From the NCBI GenBank assembly GCA_963277665.1, contig OY728137.1, forward strand, positions 1,171,020,670 to 1,171,084,669: a stretch of 64,000 bases of DNA, written 5' to 3'. This DNA comes from Viscum album (lineage: Eukaryota; Streptophyta; Magnoliopsida; Santalales; Viscaceae). A model generated the notes under the pieces. The model saw nothing but the letters and a program-made list of their open reading frames with translations. It did not search any database and was not told the DNA's origin. The translations under genes and the position numbers were made by a program. Positions 12,137 through 23,469 of the stretch are shown piece after piece; the stretch's first letter is position 1, and each line of letters begins with the position of its first letter.

Positions 12137-15100
12137 ACAAAAAAGTATAATTTCAATGATTTTTGTGATGGTTACAATAGTCTAGAGGAGATTTTCATTT
12201 TACCTTTTCAGAAGAATAATGTTTAAAAGGTGAAGATAATGTAACTAAAGGTTAAGTTGTTGGAATAGAATGTATATAAGGAGTCTCATAGATAGTTATT
12301 TTCTTGTTATGTTGGACTAATTCTCTAGGAGTAGTACTGATGTTTTAAAAATGAGTCGGTAAGGGTGAATTTTTTATCAATGGTTACACATGCCCAAAAG
12401 AAATCTAAAAACAAAACTAGAGGGGTGAGAAGAGAAGTAACACAAATATTATCCTGAGAAACCACTTATGATTTCTAAATATATACATGTTCTTTCATCT
12501 AAGTAATAATGTCTATAATTTTGTTTCCTCCCATTTCATTATCACTAATAATTATATTTCTCCTCTATAAATGGATTTAAAACTGAAGTCATCACCTTCA
12601 ATTGTTTCAATTTCATTTTCAAATCCTATGTGACTGGAGGCGTCCTTAGGTTATAATCCATGAAAGTTAAATGAGCATTTATCTCAAGATTAGTATAAAT
12701 ATGATACATATATAAAATTATATTACCTTTGTGATCATCCCTATATAATCTTTCATACCCTTGACACTAACCTAACCATTATATGTACATTATCACTCTT
12801 ATGTCTTATTTTTCTAAAAAATTTCTATGGAAGGTGATATGTGTCTTCTAAAATTACCCAAACATATTTACTCAAAATATATGTGATCAAATCAACATCA
12901 AGATCTAGTAGAGGATCAGTTGTAGTAGAAGGCATAAAATAACGAATATTAACCCTCTATTGTAATGCATACATGTAATCCAAAAAGGAAGACCTCCTCT
13001 TATTCTCTAAAAATGTCAAAGTCTCTAACTCCTCTGCAAATATCATGTATTATATTTCTACTATATAGATGATCTGCATCATTTTTGGATGAATTTTATA
13101 TATCATAATATCATATAGGTAAATTTCACCTCTTTCACAAAACATATTGTTATCAGGTTTCTAATTTCTCAAAATCAAACCAATATCTAAGGGAAACTAT
13201 TCTATAAAGTATTCGAAGTCACCCTTGTGGAAACATCAAATGTAATTAAACAAACGATAGGTCTATGGAATGGTGTATCTGTAATGGTAGGTGAAGAAAC
13301 ATTCGATGAAAACATATACAATTCTCCTAAAATAAAAATCATGTATACTAATGATACCTTAAGATCCATTGACTCTTGAATATTAGAGCTTTCACTATCA
13401 GAATCTGAGTAGTCCAAAAAAACTCATACATACTCTAGAATCCAATCCAATACCTCAATAACTGGGTCTATTTATATAATATAAGTATTATCATAAGTCA
13501 TCAAAATTTTAGTTACAACATTTGTAGTCTTGACAACCGTAGGTACAACATAGAAGACAGAATCTGATCTAGGTACTTAGGATGTCTGCGCAAAAATGAT
13601 GGGCTCAACCTCGCTATGGTCATGAACTAATTATTCACCAATTGGTTGATGAGAATCCATATCTACATTAATTATTGGATCAATGTGGACACCATCTCAA
13701 GGATCATCAGGATGACTCTTTAGAAATGTGGATCCCTCCACCTCATTTAATTATTTCAACATATATATACCAGCTCTATCCATACCTTAAACTATGGTGG
13801 ATCCCTTTTCAGATATAAAGAAAACTAATATTACAAGAGAAGAGGAATTTTCAAGGGGAATCTAAAATCCTCAAGTATAATGTATCCAGGAGGACCATCA
13901 TGGTCAAAACCCTCATAATTTCTATCTTTATCCCCATATCCATTTCCACCTTAATTTTACTCATCGCCACCTCCTCCTCCTTCATCATCCTCTTCATCAC
14001 AAATTCAACCACATCCATTTTCTCTAGAAGACATCGATGTGCTTTTGAATTTTTATTCATTCAATACATTGGTTTATGATTTTGTAATAACTTAGTTTTA
14101 TAGAGTATCTTGGATGGAGAGAGGTCTATGTGGACTAAAAGTACCATACATAATGGAAGGATAACTCTAAAGAAGTTCTGGATGACTAACCTCATCCACT
14201 GAGGGCACTAATTATTTATCTCATGAGGTAGATGCCTCTTTTTCTTAATCTTAATATTAAACCACGTCATCTAGTTCTAATTCGGGATCTATAAGATTAT
14301 TTAGTCTTATTGGATGATTAACAAGATCAAATTATTCATAAATCCTTTCACTATCATCAATAAACTGTTTCATACCTGGATTTCCACTAATTTTCATCCT
14401 TTTTCAAATAACTATTGTGATGAAAAAACCATCACATATTACTACGATTTCACTCCCTTTATCAATAAGTCCCATAAATCTAGCACATATGAGATAAACA
14501 TGGGGAAAATTGGAAAATTTTACATTGATAATTGGTTTCACATCTCCATCATGGAAGTCATCATATATATTAATATATTAATCTATTATCTTATTTGAAT
14601 AAAACTGAATAGATACACATATTGATACCTCATTAATGAGAAATCACTTTTCCCGAGGTATAACATATGCCAGAGAAACAAGAAAATAATGAAACATTGT
14701 CTATTATTCTCTTTAGAAACTGGTCTTCTTAATATCCCATATTTAGTAAATAAAACTAAAGAATCCACATTAATAAATTACGACTATCACTTGGGATAGT
14801 ACCATGGTAGTATTTTGAGACACCTACATGAGGTAATCTCAAATAACTAGCTCACTGAAATGAAATAAATGAAAAATATTTATCTGTTTATTCATCTACA
14901 TAACTATTATTTATCTTCCTAGAATCTAACATCAATAAAATTGTAGAACTGGCGCACTAACCTTGAATAGAAGGGTATATCATTAGAAGAAAAACATTCT
15001 TTCCATCGTATGTCATGCATAACTCAAGTCACTAATAGTTTTCTATAATTAACCATTTCAAAATAACTACATTTTCTGGTACTACTATATGCATAGAATG

Positions 15101-15345
15101 CTCTCAATTTATAATCGTAATGACAATAGAATGAATGGATTCGTATTTCAGATTATTTTAAGGATATGAAGGATTGGAAAAATGTTATACTTCTCTTTTA
15201 ACTCTATCATTGGTAATTGACTCTGAAAGCACAGACAAAGGAAAGACAATGTCGATAATCAAGAGAGAAGAAGATAGTGTTGAGTTTTGAGAGCAAGGCA
15301 TGAGGGGTTTACTACATTGAAATTAAACGTGTGTCTAATTTTATA
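12137..15345 (-). pseudogene. copia-1 3' region with remnant of an extra ORF
   Basis: This stretch lies downstream of copia-1 RNase H and upstream of its 3' LTR, the position where Sirevirus-type copia elements carry an additional (env-like) ORF. On the minus strand a possible start near 15302 reads MPCSQNSTLSSS, followed by a broken frame. At 14586-14768 a 60-codon frame contains ILRRPVSKENN and LWHMLYLGKSD. This vaguely recalls the conserved helix region of the plant-transposon-associated proteins found downstream of copia pol. A charged, methionine- and glutamate-rich piece follows (13851-14060), then a Ser/Asp-rich piece (13202-13417). Identity of the family is inference. I do not recognise a domain with certainty. 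Confidence 0.4.
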
Positions 15346-15499
15346 TCATTTAGGGATTTAAATAAATTTAAATTCAAGAACATAATAAAATTTTAAAAAT
15401 ATAATAATTAAATAAACAACTCTAAAAAATGTAAAAAAGAGGATTAAAGACTAATGATAATAAATTAAAAAACGAAAAAATATTCCCATGATAAGTAGA

Positions 15500-15715
15500 A
15501 ATCAATGATGGGTAAAATTCAATGCTACATAATACTAAAATGTGGGAAAAACCAAATGGTAGGAGAAACTCAACCAGGGGAAAAACTCAAGGGTTGGTAA
15601 ATCTCAATGGTTGGTAAATTTCAATGGACGGTAACACTGAAAAATGGATAAAAGGAAATGGTGGGTAAAAATTAATTGTTAAAAAAACTCAACGGTGGCT
15701 TAAAATCTATTGTAA
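15500..15715. repeat. Short tandem repeat of about 19 bases in copia-1
   Basis: Roughly ten diverged units with consensus close to GGTTGGTAAAACTCAAT, clearest at 15590-15640 where three follow directly. On the element's sense strand the units are pyrimidine-rich. It sits between RNase H and the extra 3' region. Confidence 0.7.
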
Positions 15716-15777
15716 GTTTCAAAAAACTAAACATAAAAAAAATAATCATAAAAAATTCATGTTTTATGTCATTTGTT

Positions 15778-16620
15778 GTTTTATAATTCAAAGTCATATT
15801 GAATATATCAACAAACTAATTTTCAGTTCTAATATATTCAAGAGTTATATCACCCTATTGAAAATAGTCACTCAAAAGGTGATGTTTTACATCAATGTGT
15901 TAAATTATAGCATGAGATAAAGGGTTATTAGAAAATATTTATATCACTTTTATTGTCCAAATTTATAGGTACATATCTAAATTAATATCCATAGTATAGT
16001 AAACAAGTATTCATCCAACGAAATTCATAGTAACTACATGCAGCTATTTATTCAACTTTAACCAGTAGACATTGAAACATAATATTGTTTCTCGCTACCC
16101 CAAAAATCTAGATAATTTACAATAATATGATATGTTTCAAAGGTTCTTTTTCAATCAAATATTAATCCACTAAAAATGAATATGAATGATGAATTAAGTC
16201 AAATGCTTCTCCTTTAGGGTAGAACATTCCTATCATGGTAGTGTACTTTATATATTTGAATATCCTTTTTTCTATAACTATGTGTGAAAATGTTGGATTT
16301 TCATGAAAATGAGAGCACATACACACATTAAAATAATATAAGGTTGGCTTATAGTTTTATATAGGATAATTTAAATCATACATATTTTAATAGTTTGATC
16401 CACATATTTCTCAACTTCAACATGATTTAACTTACTTGCGGTACTCTTAATATTATCACTACATTGATTGTTATCTAAATTAAAACTTTTTAAAATATTT
16501 TAGTAAAATTATTTTGGTTTAATATTATTAAATCTCTAAATTGAAAATTTTTAGAATGAAGACAGAAATTCATTTCAAAAATTAAACTCATTTCAAATTC
16601 ATTCTTCATCATTTTTAAAA
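15778..16620 (-). pseudogene. copia-1 RNase H remnant
   Basis: RNase H removes the RNA template during reverse transcription. The C-terminal end is clear on the minus strand: SNNPLSHA then HIDVKHH (15879-15899), matching the copia pattern SKNPLSHARTKHIDVKHHF. It is followed by GDITLEYIRTEN and FVDIFNM, which match G.I.LEYVPTE.Q.ADIFTK at the very end of copia pol (about 15785). Internal stops replace an arginine and a glutamine codon. The N-terminal half, up to the junction with RT, is only traceable. Confidence 0.85.
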
Positions 16621-17130
16621 AGTTATTACTTTATTTTTTTTTTAAATATCCAAAAATAATATCATCTGTATTATGATGAACAAACTAAATCATCCTAAGA
16701 AAACATTTTATTATATATAATATGATCAACTGTACATTTTAAAAATATTATTTAAATAATTAATGTGATTATCTTTTCATACCATGTTCTATGAGCCATT
16801 TTTAAACCCTGCATTGATTTTGTAAACATCAAAACAAGAGTTGGCATATAAAGGTTTTGGAATCCAGGAGGTTTTTCAAAAAAAAAAACAACCTCAACTA
16901 TATACCCATTTAAGAATTCATTATGAAATCAATTTGATAAATATTAAAATATTAAACTGCTTCATATGAACATATTATTATAATGGATTAAAGTGTGGAA
17001 ACATGTGAAAAAGTTTCTTTAAATTTTATACCCACTTATTGACTATACCCTTGTGAAAATATTGTAGCCTTATATCTTACTATTGATCTAGATTCATTAA
17101 TGTTTTTTCTAAAAACTAATATAATTCCTT
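16621..17130 (-). pseudogene. copia-1 reverse transcriptase remnant
   Basis: On the minus strand the segment near 17030-17100 reads SRSIVRYKATIFSQGYSQ, the copia motif (I.RNKARLVAQGYSQ). It continues with VGIKFKETFSHVSTL and then FLNGYIVE-like residues and EKPPGF (16859-16876), equal to the family's V.QPPGF. LKMAHRTWYEK follows (about 16770-16800), matching LKQAPR.WYE. The YVDD box should lie just below and I could not read it. Several stops and single-base shifts, including an A run at 16875-16890 that breaks the frame. Non-functional. Confidence 0.9.
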
Positions 17131-17539
17131 TAATCATTGTTTCATTGGATCTATCTACATGTTCCTGAAAATTATTTATTTCAAATTCATTATGTTCTTC
17201 TTACATATCGATTTCCCTAAATTTATTATCAAATGAATCATTGATTTTATTAGGTTTACGCTATACTAGGAAATCTTAATGCTCAACCTGGTTTCTTTGA
17301 AATGATCTAGTTTGTGAACCAATATCTAAGCCTCTAGGAATATTTTCAAAGGATTTTATTTATGAGTTATAACATATCTAGAAAAAGTGGGGTTGTTCAC
17401 CTCAGTTCCTTCTATAGGTTGGTGTCTTATAAGGTCCTCTAAACTGGATGATTTTCAGCATGTTTCACAACAGAATCAGATGTTTTGAATATATGTTACA
17501 TGTATACAAATCATCCGGAAGGGTTATTAAAAGAGTCTT

Positions 17540-18500
17540 AGGTTCATGTCGATCTATCTCATTAAAGATGATGTAGAATCATGCTTCTATAGTATTGGTT
17601 CATTTATTAAAAAAACTATAGGATTTACTTATTGTTGAATATACAAGGAAAATCCATTCTTCTCTTTCAAAGGATGGAATAAAATGATTCTTTATATTAT
17701 TAATAATTAATACATTACATCCAAAATATCTAAAGTAATTAAGATTATGAAGTCTACTATTTCAATTTACATAAATGTTTTTCTTAATGATAGGAATAAT
17801 TAAAAATCTATTAATTGTATAGATAGTAGTGTTCATATCCTCTTCACTAATTTATAAATGAAAGTCATATTTATTAATAACAGTTTTATTTATCTCTTGA
17901 AGTGTTCAATTATTCAATCTATATGTCCATTTTATTAGAGGGCCCTTTAAAATATATAATTTATTAATATATCATTTTTATGAAAAAATATTCGATGTCA
18001 GTATTTTTTATCTCATGGTCGTGGTCACTTATTAAAGTCATCAATTAAAAGACACATATATTTTCAATTCAATTAGTTTACTTTGTAATATAAGATCTAG
18101 TATACCTTTTTTGAGATAAAAATAATACCAATGTATACCTTAAAAATTAAACTACAAGTACATTGACATAGTGATTTCCATTGAAACTAGAAACTCTTGA
18201 TAGTCCAATAGTTTAAGGTTGTCCAATTAAAGTTGTTTTGAAGTTGAAACTTCATTCCATAATGTGAAATATATATTTTATTGTTTTCATTTTTGAATGG
18301 TGTTAAAATAATTGTCATTTGAGAACTCAATTTTGGGAACATAACTGACAAACCCTTTCCTTGTAATCATTCAACAAGGGTGATTGATACAATGGCATAG
18401 ACTAATATTCCAAGTCCAATATTCTCTATGAATGTCACAAAATAAATATACATTTTAATAAATAAATAATTAAGATTAACAACATACACATTCTCTTTTC
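17540..18500 (-). pseudogene. copia-1 integrase remnant
   Basis: The C-terminal part is well preserved on the minus strand: YFRYFGCNVLIINN (about 17700-17745) and, after a short gap, IFLVYSTISKSYSFFNK (about 17610-17660). These match the copia integrase end (YLRVFGC.CFILN, GIFLGYSTTSKAYRVYN). IIFNEID follows near 17560. The catalytic core between 17760 and 18450 is too broken to show its D-D-E residues. Confidence 0.85.
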
Positions 18501-18559
18501 TTAATATTTTAAATACTAACTCATTTTTATAATTTAAATCATTACACAGATTATTTTTG

Positions 18560-18850
18560 AATCATTAAATGATAATCATTATCCCATAGTTGTGCGATGC
18601 TAAGAAGATTATATTTTAAACCCTAAAAAATCACCATAAAAATGAAAACTGAGTTAGTGTTACTGATTTTGTCATGACCAATGATCTTTAAGTTAATATT
18701 CTCACCAATGGTAACATGAACACCGTACAATTTTATTAGGTTCTTGGATCATGACTAGTCTTTTATCATATTCATTGAACCTCAATTATCCAAGAACCAA
18801 AACCATAAATGAGATATCTTCAATCAACTTTCCTATAGAATAATGTTTAT
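18560..18850 (-). pseudogene. copia-1 protease and pre-integrase remnant
   Basis: The minus strand reads WFLDN near 18800, where the family has WYLDSG, the active site of the copia aspartic protease. It continues with VHVTIGENINLKIIG (family VTFG.N..GKIIG), and then LKYNLLSIAQLWDN (about 18576-18620), which matches LKHNLLSISQLCD at the pre-integrase junction. The catalytic SG is replaced by N-stop, so the protease is inactive. Confidence 0.85.
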
Positions 18851-20543
18851 ACAAAGAATGATTTTAGCCTTCATATTTTCTTAGTTCGAGATAAGTTAGT
18901 AACTAGGTCATTAAGACACAATATTTTCTTAATAGGTTTTACATATGTATATTATAATCATTTTTAAATTGAAACAATATTCTTTATACTTGAAAATTAA
19001 CTAGTATTATTGTTTTGATAATTATACATAGTAAAAAAGATCTCGTAATAATTATTCTTTTCCATGGTTGGTAACTTAGAGCATTAATTTATTTTTCAGA
19101 AATTGGTTTTCATATAATTTTCTGGATAAAATCACTTCTATTTGTAAATCTATTTATTCTCTTTTATATTTTATCATTTCAATATTTTTGTGTCTATTTT
19201 ATATATGAAAATATTACCATTATTTTGTTTTTAAATAGTTAGTATAGTTCTAAGACTAGTAGATAAAAAATTTTATTTCCTCAAAACATTGTATTTGTAT
19301 TTATGATCATTGGATGTATCTTCAAGAATATTTTGAAACTCAAACATTTACTTATTTGACATAGAATAATCATATTCATTTTCAGAATGATCAGAATTAA
19401 GTTAGTGAGAAAGATTTTGTACCCCTGATATATATTCCATGAATCACATGTGGGATCTATTAGGATTCTCTTTATGAGTTGATTATGTGTCAATGGAGTT
19501 GTCCATAGAGGCAGGGCATGTGCCTTTAATGGATTTCATATACATTCAATGATTATCTTCATAGTTCTTTTTTTACTTCAACATAGGACTTCGAGCCCTA
19601 ATATATCATTTTCTATTTCACTCATACCTAATAATATCATTTCAGTGGAAATTTTTTTTTAGTCCTTTTTTAAATTAATTATACTTCCAGACATTCCCTT
19701 ATAACTGGATTTCATGAGAAATTGCATTCTCTAGTATAAATTCATAATCCTTAGGGTCTGATGGTCCATTTAAAATCACAGTCATCTAGCGATTCATCAT
19801 CATTGTATATTTTGGCCTAATATTTTTTCATTTCCATATATTTGGATGTTGTAGAATTTAAACCAACTGATTTCCTCTTATATTCATAATCATCTCATGA
19901 TAAACATTGCCCTATTCTTCATACATCAGTAATTTCCAAATGGATTCCTTGTCTGGTAGTTTGTTTATTTTGCATGATTCTCTTATTGAAACAGATGTCC
20001 TTCTCTATCTCTCTGGAATATGTCACAGTAGTCACATAAATTTATCTTTTCCTAACAATGTATTCTCTAAGTATCTCATTGTGTTCACTATGTCATTGAA
20101 CCTGAGATATATATCTGAAATCAACTAATTAGTTTTCATTTTGAATGTATCGTATTTAATTTTATAATGTTCAATCTCATTTCATTTAAGTTATTTTTTA
20201 CTTCATGAGAAATATCTAACTTGTAAAAAATTTCAAAATCAATTTTATTATAAGATATACTATTGAATTACTCATCTCTTTAGGCATAGTAAATATCATT
20301 CATGGCATTAAAATTATTTTTATTAGAAATATTACTATCACCATGCTATGTAATATTAAAATACATATGTAACTCATACTTATCCTCTATAGCAGACCAA
20401 ATATCAAACCCCAGGCTTCTAATATGAATTTTATACTTTATCTCACATTGAAAATAATTATTTATATTAAATAAATGAGATTTGTTTGTAGGAAAAATTT
20501 CAACTCTATTATTATTTTTAAGAACTAAAATTGCAAATGACAT
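18851..20543 (-). pseudogene. copia-1 gag remnant
   Basis: Capsid gene. The N-terminus is the clearest part. A 65-codon frame at 20346-20543 reads, after MSFAILVLKNNNR, LFNINNYFQCEIKYKIHI and then RSLGFDIWSAIEDKYELH. These match the copia gag start (F.G.NYF.WK..M..HI.SL..D.WE.I..GY). This ATG is the likely gag start, because the primer-site remnant lies just upstream. The remainder to 18.85 kb, including the expected CCHC knuckle near 18.9-19.2 kb, is riddled with stops and could not be followed. Confidence 0.8.
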
Positions 20544-20598
20544 AAAATTATGATCATTAAAACAAAATTAAATTCATTGTTCAAAATATGATGAAAAT

Positions 20599-20610
20599 AC
20601 ATTGATAAAA
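20599..20610 (-). other. copia-1 primer-site remnant
   Basis: On the minus strand TTTTATCAATGT lies directly after the LTR end (GACA). It matches TGGTATCAGAGC at seven of twelve positions, in the correct place. Decayed, so only tentative. Confidence 0.45.
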
Positions 20611-20612
20611 AA

Positions 20613-22069
20613 TGTCAGTTTGAGTGTGTATGTTATGAGTCAGCAGATTGAGTACCCATAAAAATGTGTATGACAAAACAATGATTAGGTAAAATCACCC
20701 AAATAATTAAAACATCCCAGTTAATCAAAATAGAATATCAATATCTATTTTAATTATTTAAAATATTTCTCAAATATTGATTAATTCCTAGTTAAAACAA
20801 TATATAAATTTTACATTATCTTTTAATATTAATATAAATATAAAAAATCATAGAAAAAAACTAATTAAAATTAATTATCAAAGTAGTAGTTCTGATTATG
20901 TTTTTAAATAGATTCATCATAAAATAAAAACAAATATCTTTAAAAAAACAGAACTTAATAATTACAAGGTGTTCAGACACATGCCAAGACCTAATCCTCT
21001 CCACTTGGAAGTCACCCACTAAAAAGAATATTATATTACATAATCATTTTCCAAAATAATGGTTGGGTATACAACATTAGAATAACAATCCATACCACAT
21101 AGTATATCATCCAAAACAACCACAAGAAACAAATTATCATAGGGAACATAGGGAAGTATCCCAAAACAAAGGGGAAGATATATGTAACTATAGTAGAGAA
21201 GATATCGATTATCTTCAAGTTAGTTATTAGGAGACAATGTGAAATTTTTAATATAGAGTAAAAAAAATACCTATAACGTAAAGATAAAAATATTATAGAG
21301 AAAATAATGTGTGTTGGGAATATATTATTACACGGTCTAATGTTCTTTGAAGCCTATGAATCCTTTGATGTAGTTATAATAGGAGCTTGAGTTGTATTTC
21401 ATGAAATAATAGTAAAATTTAGTGTTGTGAATTATTTTGTTCTAACTATGGAAAGGTACTAAATGTTTGATAAGATTCAATATTCAAATTTTGGTTGTAG
21501 GTATGAATTATATCTATAAGATAAAGAAATGTGGTGCTCTATAGGTTCTTATAATATGTTTCATAACACATCATGTGTGTGGTATATCTATCTTGATAAA
21601 TTTTTTGATATCCCTACATACTCAAGATTAATTGTTCTAATTCATCTAATAAAAAATGAACTAAGAATCATCTGGATCATTTTCCCCTCATACTGGAATA
21701 AATACAGAAACATTAATGCATTCCTTAAATTTTTTTAGGAAAAATCCATATAATACCTCCCGGAATTAAATTCTATTATATTGCAGTTAGAAATAATTAA
21801 TTAAAAAACAGTGGAAGAGATTATTTCGAATAGTGATTAACACTTTTGGTGACTTATTTTGGTGGTGATTTATACCAATGGTTGCTCATCTTAATGGTGG
21901 GTCAAGTGAAAACATTACCAAATTTAGAGGTAACGATGTCCTGGTGGTGATTCATCCTTTGGTGGTGAATCTTTATCGTACTTATCAATTTTTTATCCTG
22001 AAATTGAATCATTTCTATTGTTGGGATTTTTCTACACATATAATAAACTTCATACTGACATAGACTCAT
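20613..22069 (-). repeat. copia-1 5' LTR, inner part
   Basis: It matches 1038-2015 of the 3' LTR, with an additional block (about 20800-21180) that the other copy lacks. It ends at CTCAT, where the Athila/Tat-like element begins. The missing remainder is found at 27786-28057. Confidence 0.7.
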
Positions 22070-23469
22070 TGATATCCCCACAAGCATTGTTAATTCCATC
22101 CAGGTTATCAAATTTAGAAAAATAAAAGTATTAATCAAACAAATAATTAAACTATAGGGTAGTGTAGGAAATTCATGTATGTGGTCAAAAAAATAGAGAT
22201 AAGGTTTGATGAAATATTAACTATGTAAAAAAACCTAAAACATTTTTTTATTTCCTTTAATAAAATCTAAAGTATTAGGAAGGTGATTTTTTAAAATAGG
22301 TTTGAGAGGAAAATATAAAATTTGTGTGAGACAGCAATGAATATAGGTTCATGGGTTGAAAAGGTATTAAATATCCAATTAAAAATCATACAGTCTTTAC
22401 AATGATGTCCAAGAAAGTCCAATGGTCATAAAAATCTACTCTATCCCAAAATCACCTTTTCTCAAGGTCTGGTACATCAGATTTTAATGGATGGGTATCC
22501 CAAATTTTAATTTAAAATTGGGATGAGATAAACCCAAAGGTCATTGTGGAAATATAATCCCTAGATCTCATGCTAAACAAATGTATTCTATCATCATATA
22601 TTGTTTAGTCCCAAAGATAGAATGAATTTAATCCCAATCTCGAACCTCGCTCACATAGATCATGCAAGAAGGAATCATGGAAAGGATAGATTTGAAGAAT
22701 AAATAAGAAATACCAACAAGAGTTGAATTAAAATATAAAATTCCTCATGCAATCAATTCTGACCATTATAAACACTCTGGAATAATGAAATCACTCTGTC
22801 ATGAAAACCATGAGTGGGTGTATATAAAATAATAAAATAAAATCCTATAGAATGTGGAAAAAGAAGAACACTATGGCGGTGTGTGTCCTAGAAAGAGGCT
22901 CTCCATCGAGCTCCAGAATGATCCCAATGGTTTGGACATGGGATTTATTTATAGGCCTCAAAACAACCCAACCCAAGTCAGGATCTGTAATTTGATTACA
23001 CAATATGTAAGCCCAATATGGTTTTCCCTCCATTATTTTTTAATTCATGTTAATCTTGTATGCAACATTGAATATTTTACTCTTTTCACAATGTGTATTA
23101 GGGACTAATGATAGGTAACATTCCTTCACAACATGTATACATTTCATGACATTCTCTATATTGATGGGATCGGTTGTGGATGTCATAATTTGTAATGATT
23201 ATACCTGACGTGTAATCGTGTTTCTTCATTTTCGAGATCCTATTTGTCATAAAAAATATAGTGTCTTGCTGCTTGTCTATGATCACAACATGAAGTGTCT
23301 CTTTAGCTCTAATTTCCTATTATTTTTATTTATATTAAAAATATTCCTTGAATTATTTCATTAAATAGAAAACAACTCAATACATTCAAAATATTCAATA
23401 TTATTAAAATTAAATACACAAATAAATACATCAAACACTATAAAACATATGCATGAAATACACATGTCA
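22070..23469 (-). repeat. LTR (3' copy) of the Athila/Tat-like element
   Basis: Aligned with 26379-27785 through many anchors: GATATCCCCAC at the left edge, a CATTCAGTCATT-like phrase, TTAAACCCAATC-like and AACCATGAGNGGGT phrases (22810 and 27120), GGCTC(C)TC.AT.GAGCT (22900 and 27207), and CAACTCAATACATTCAA (23374 and 27688). Confidence 0.78.

Noticed and set aside
14314..14598. 94-codon plus-strand frame rich in Ile/Asn/Tyr
   Set aside because: Antisense to the copia-1 3' region. Composition is typical of AT-rich chance frames.
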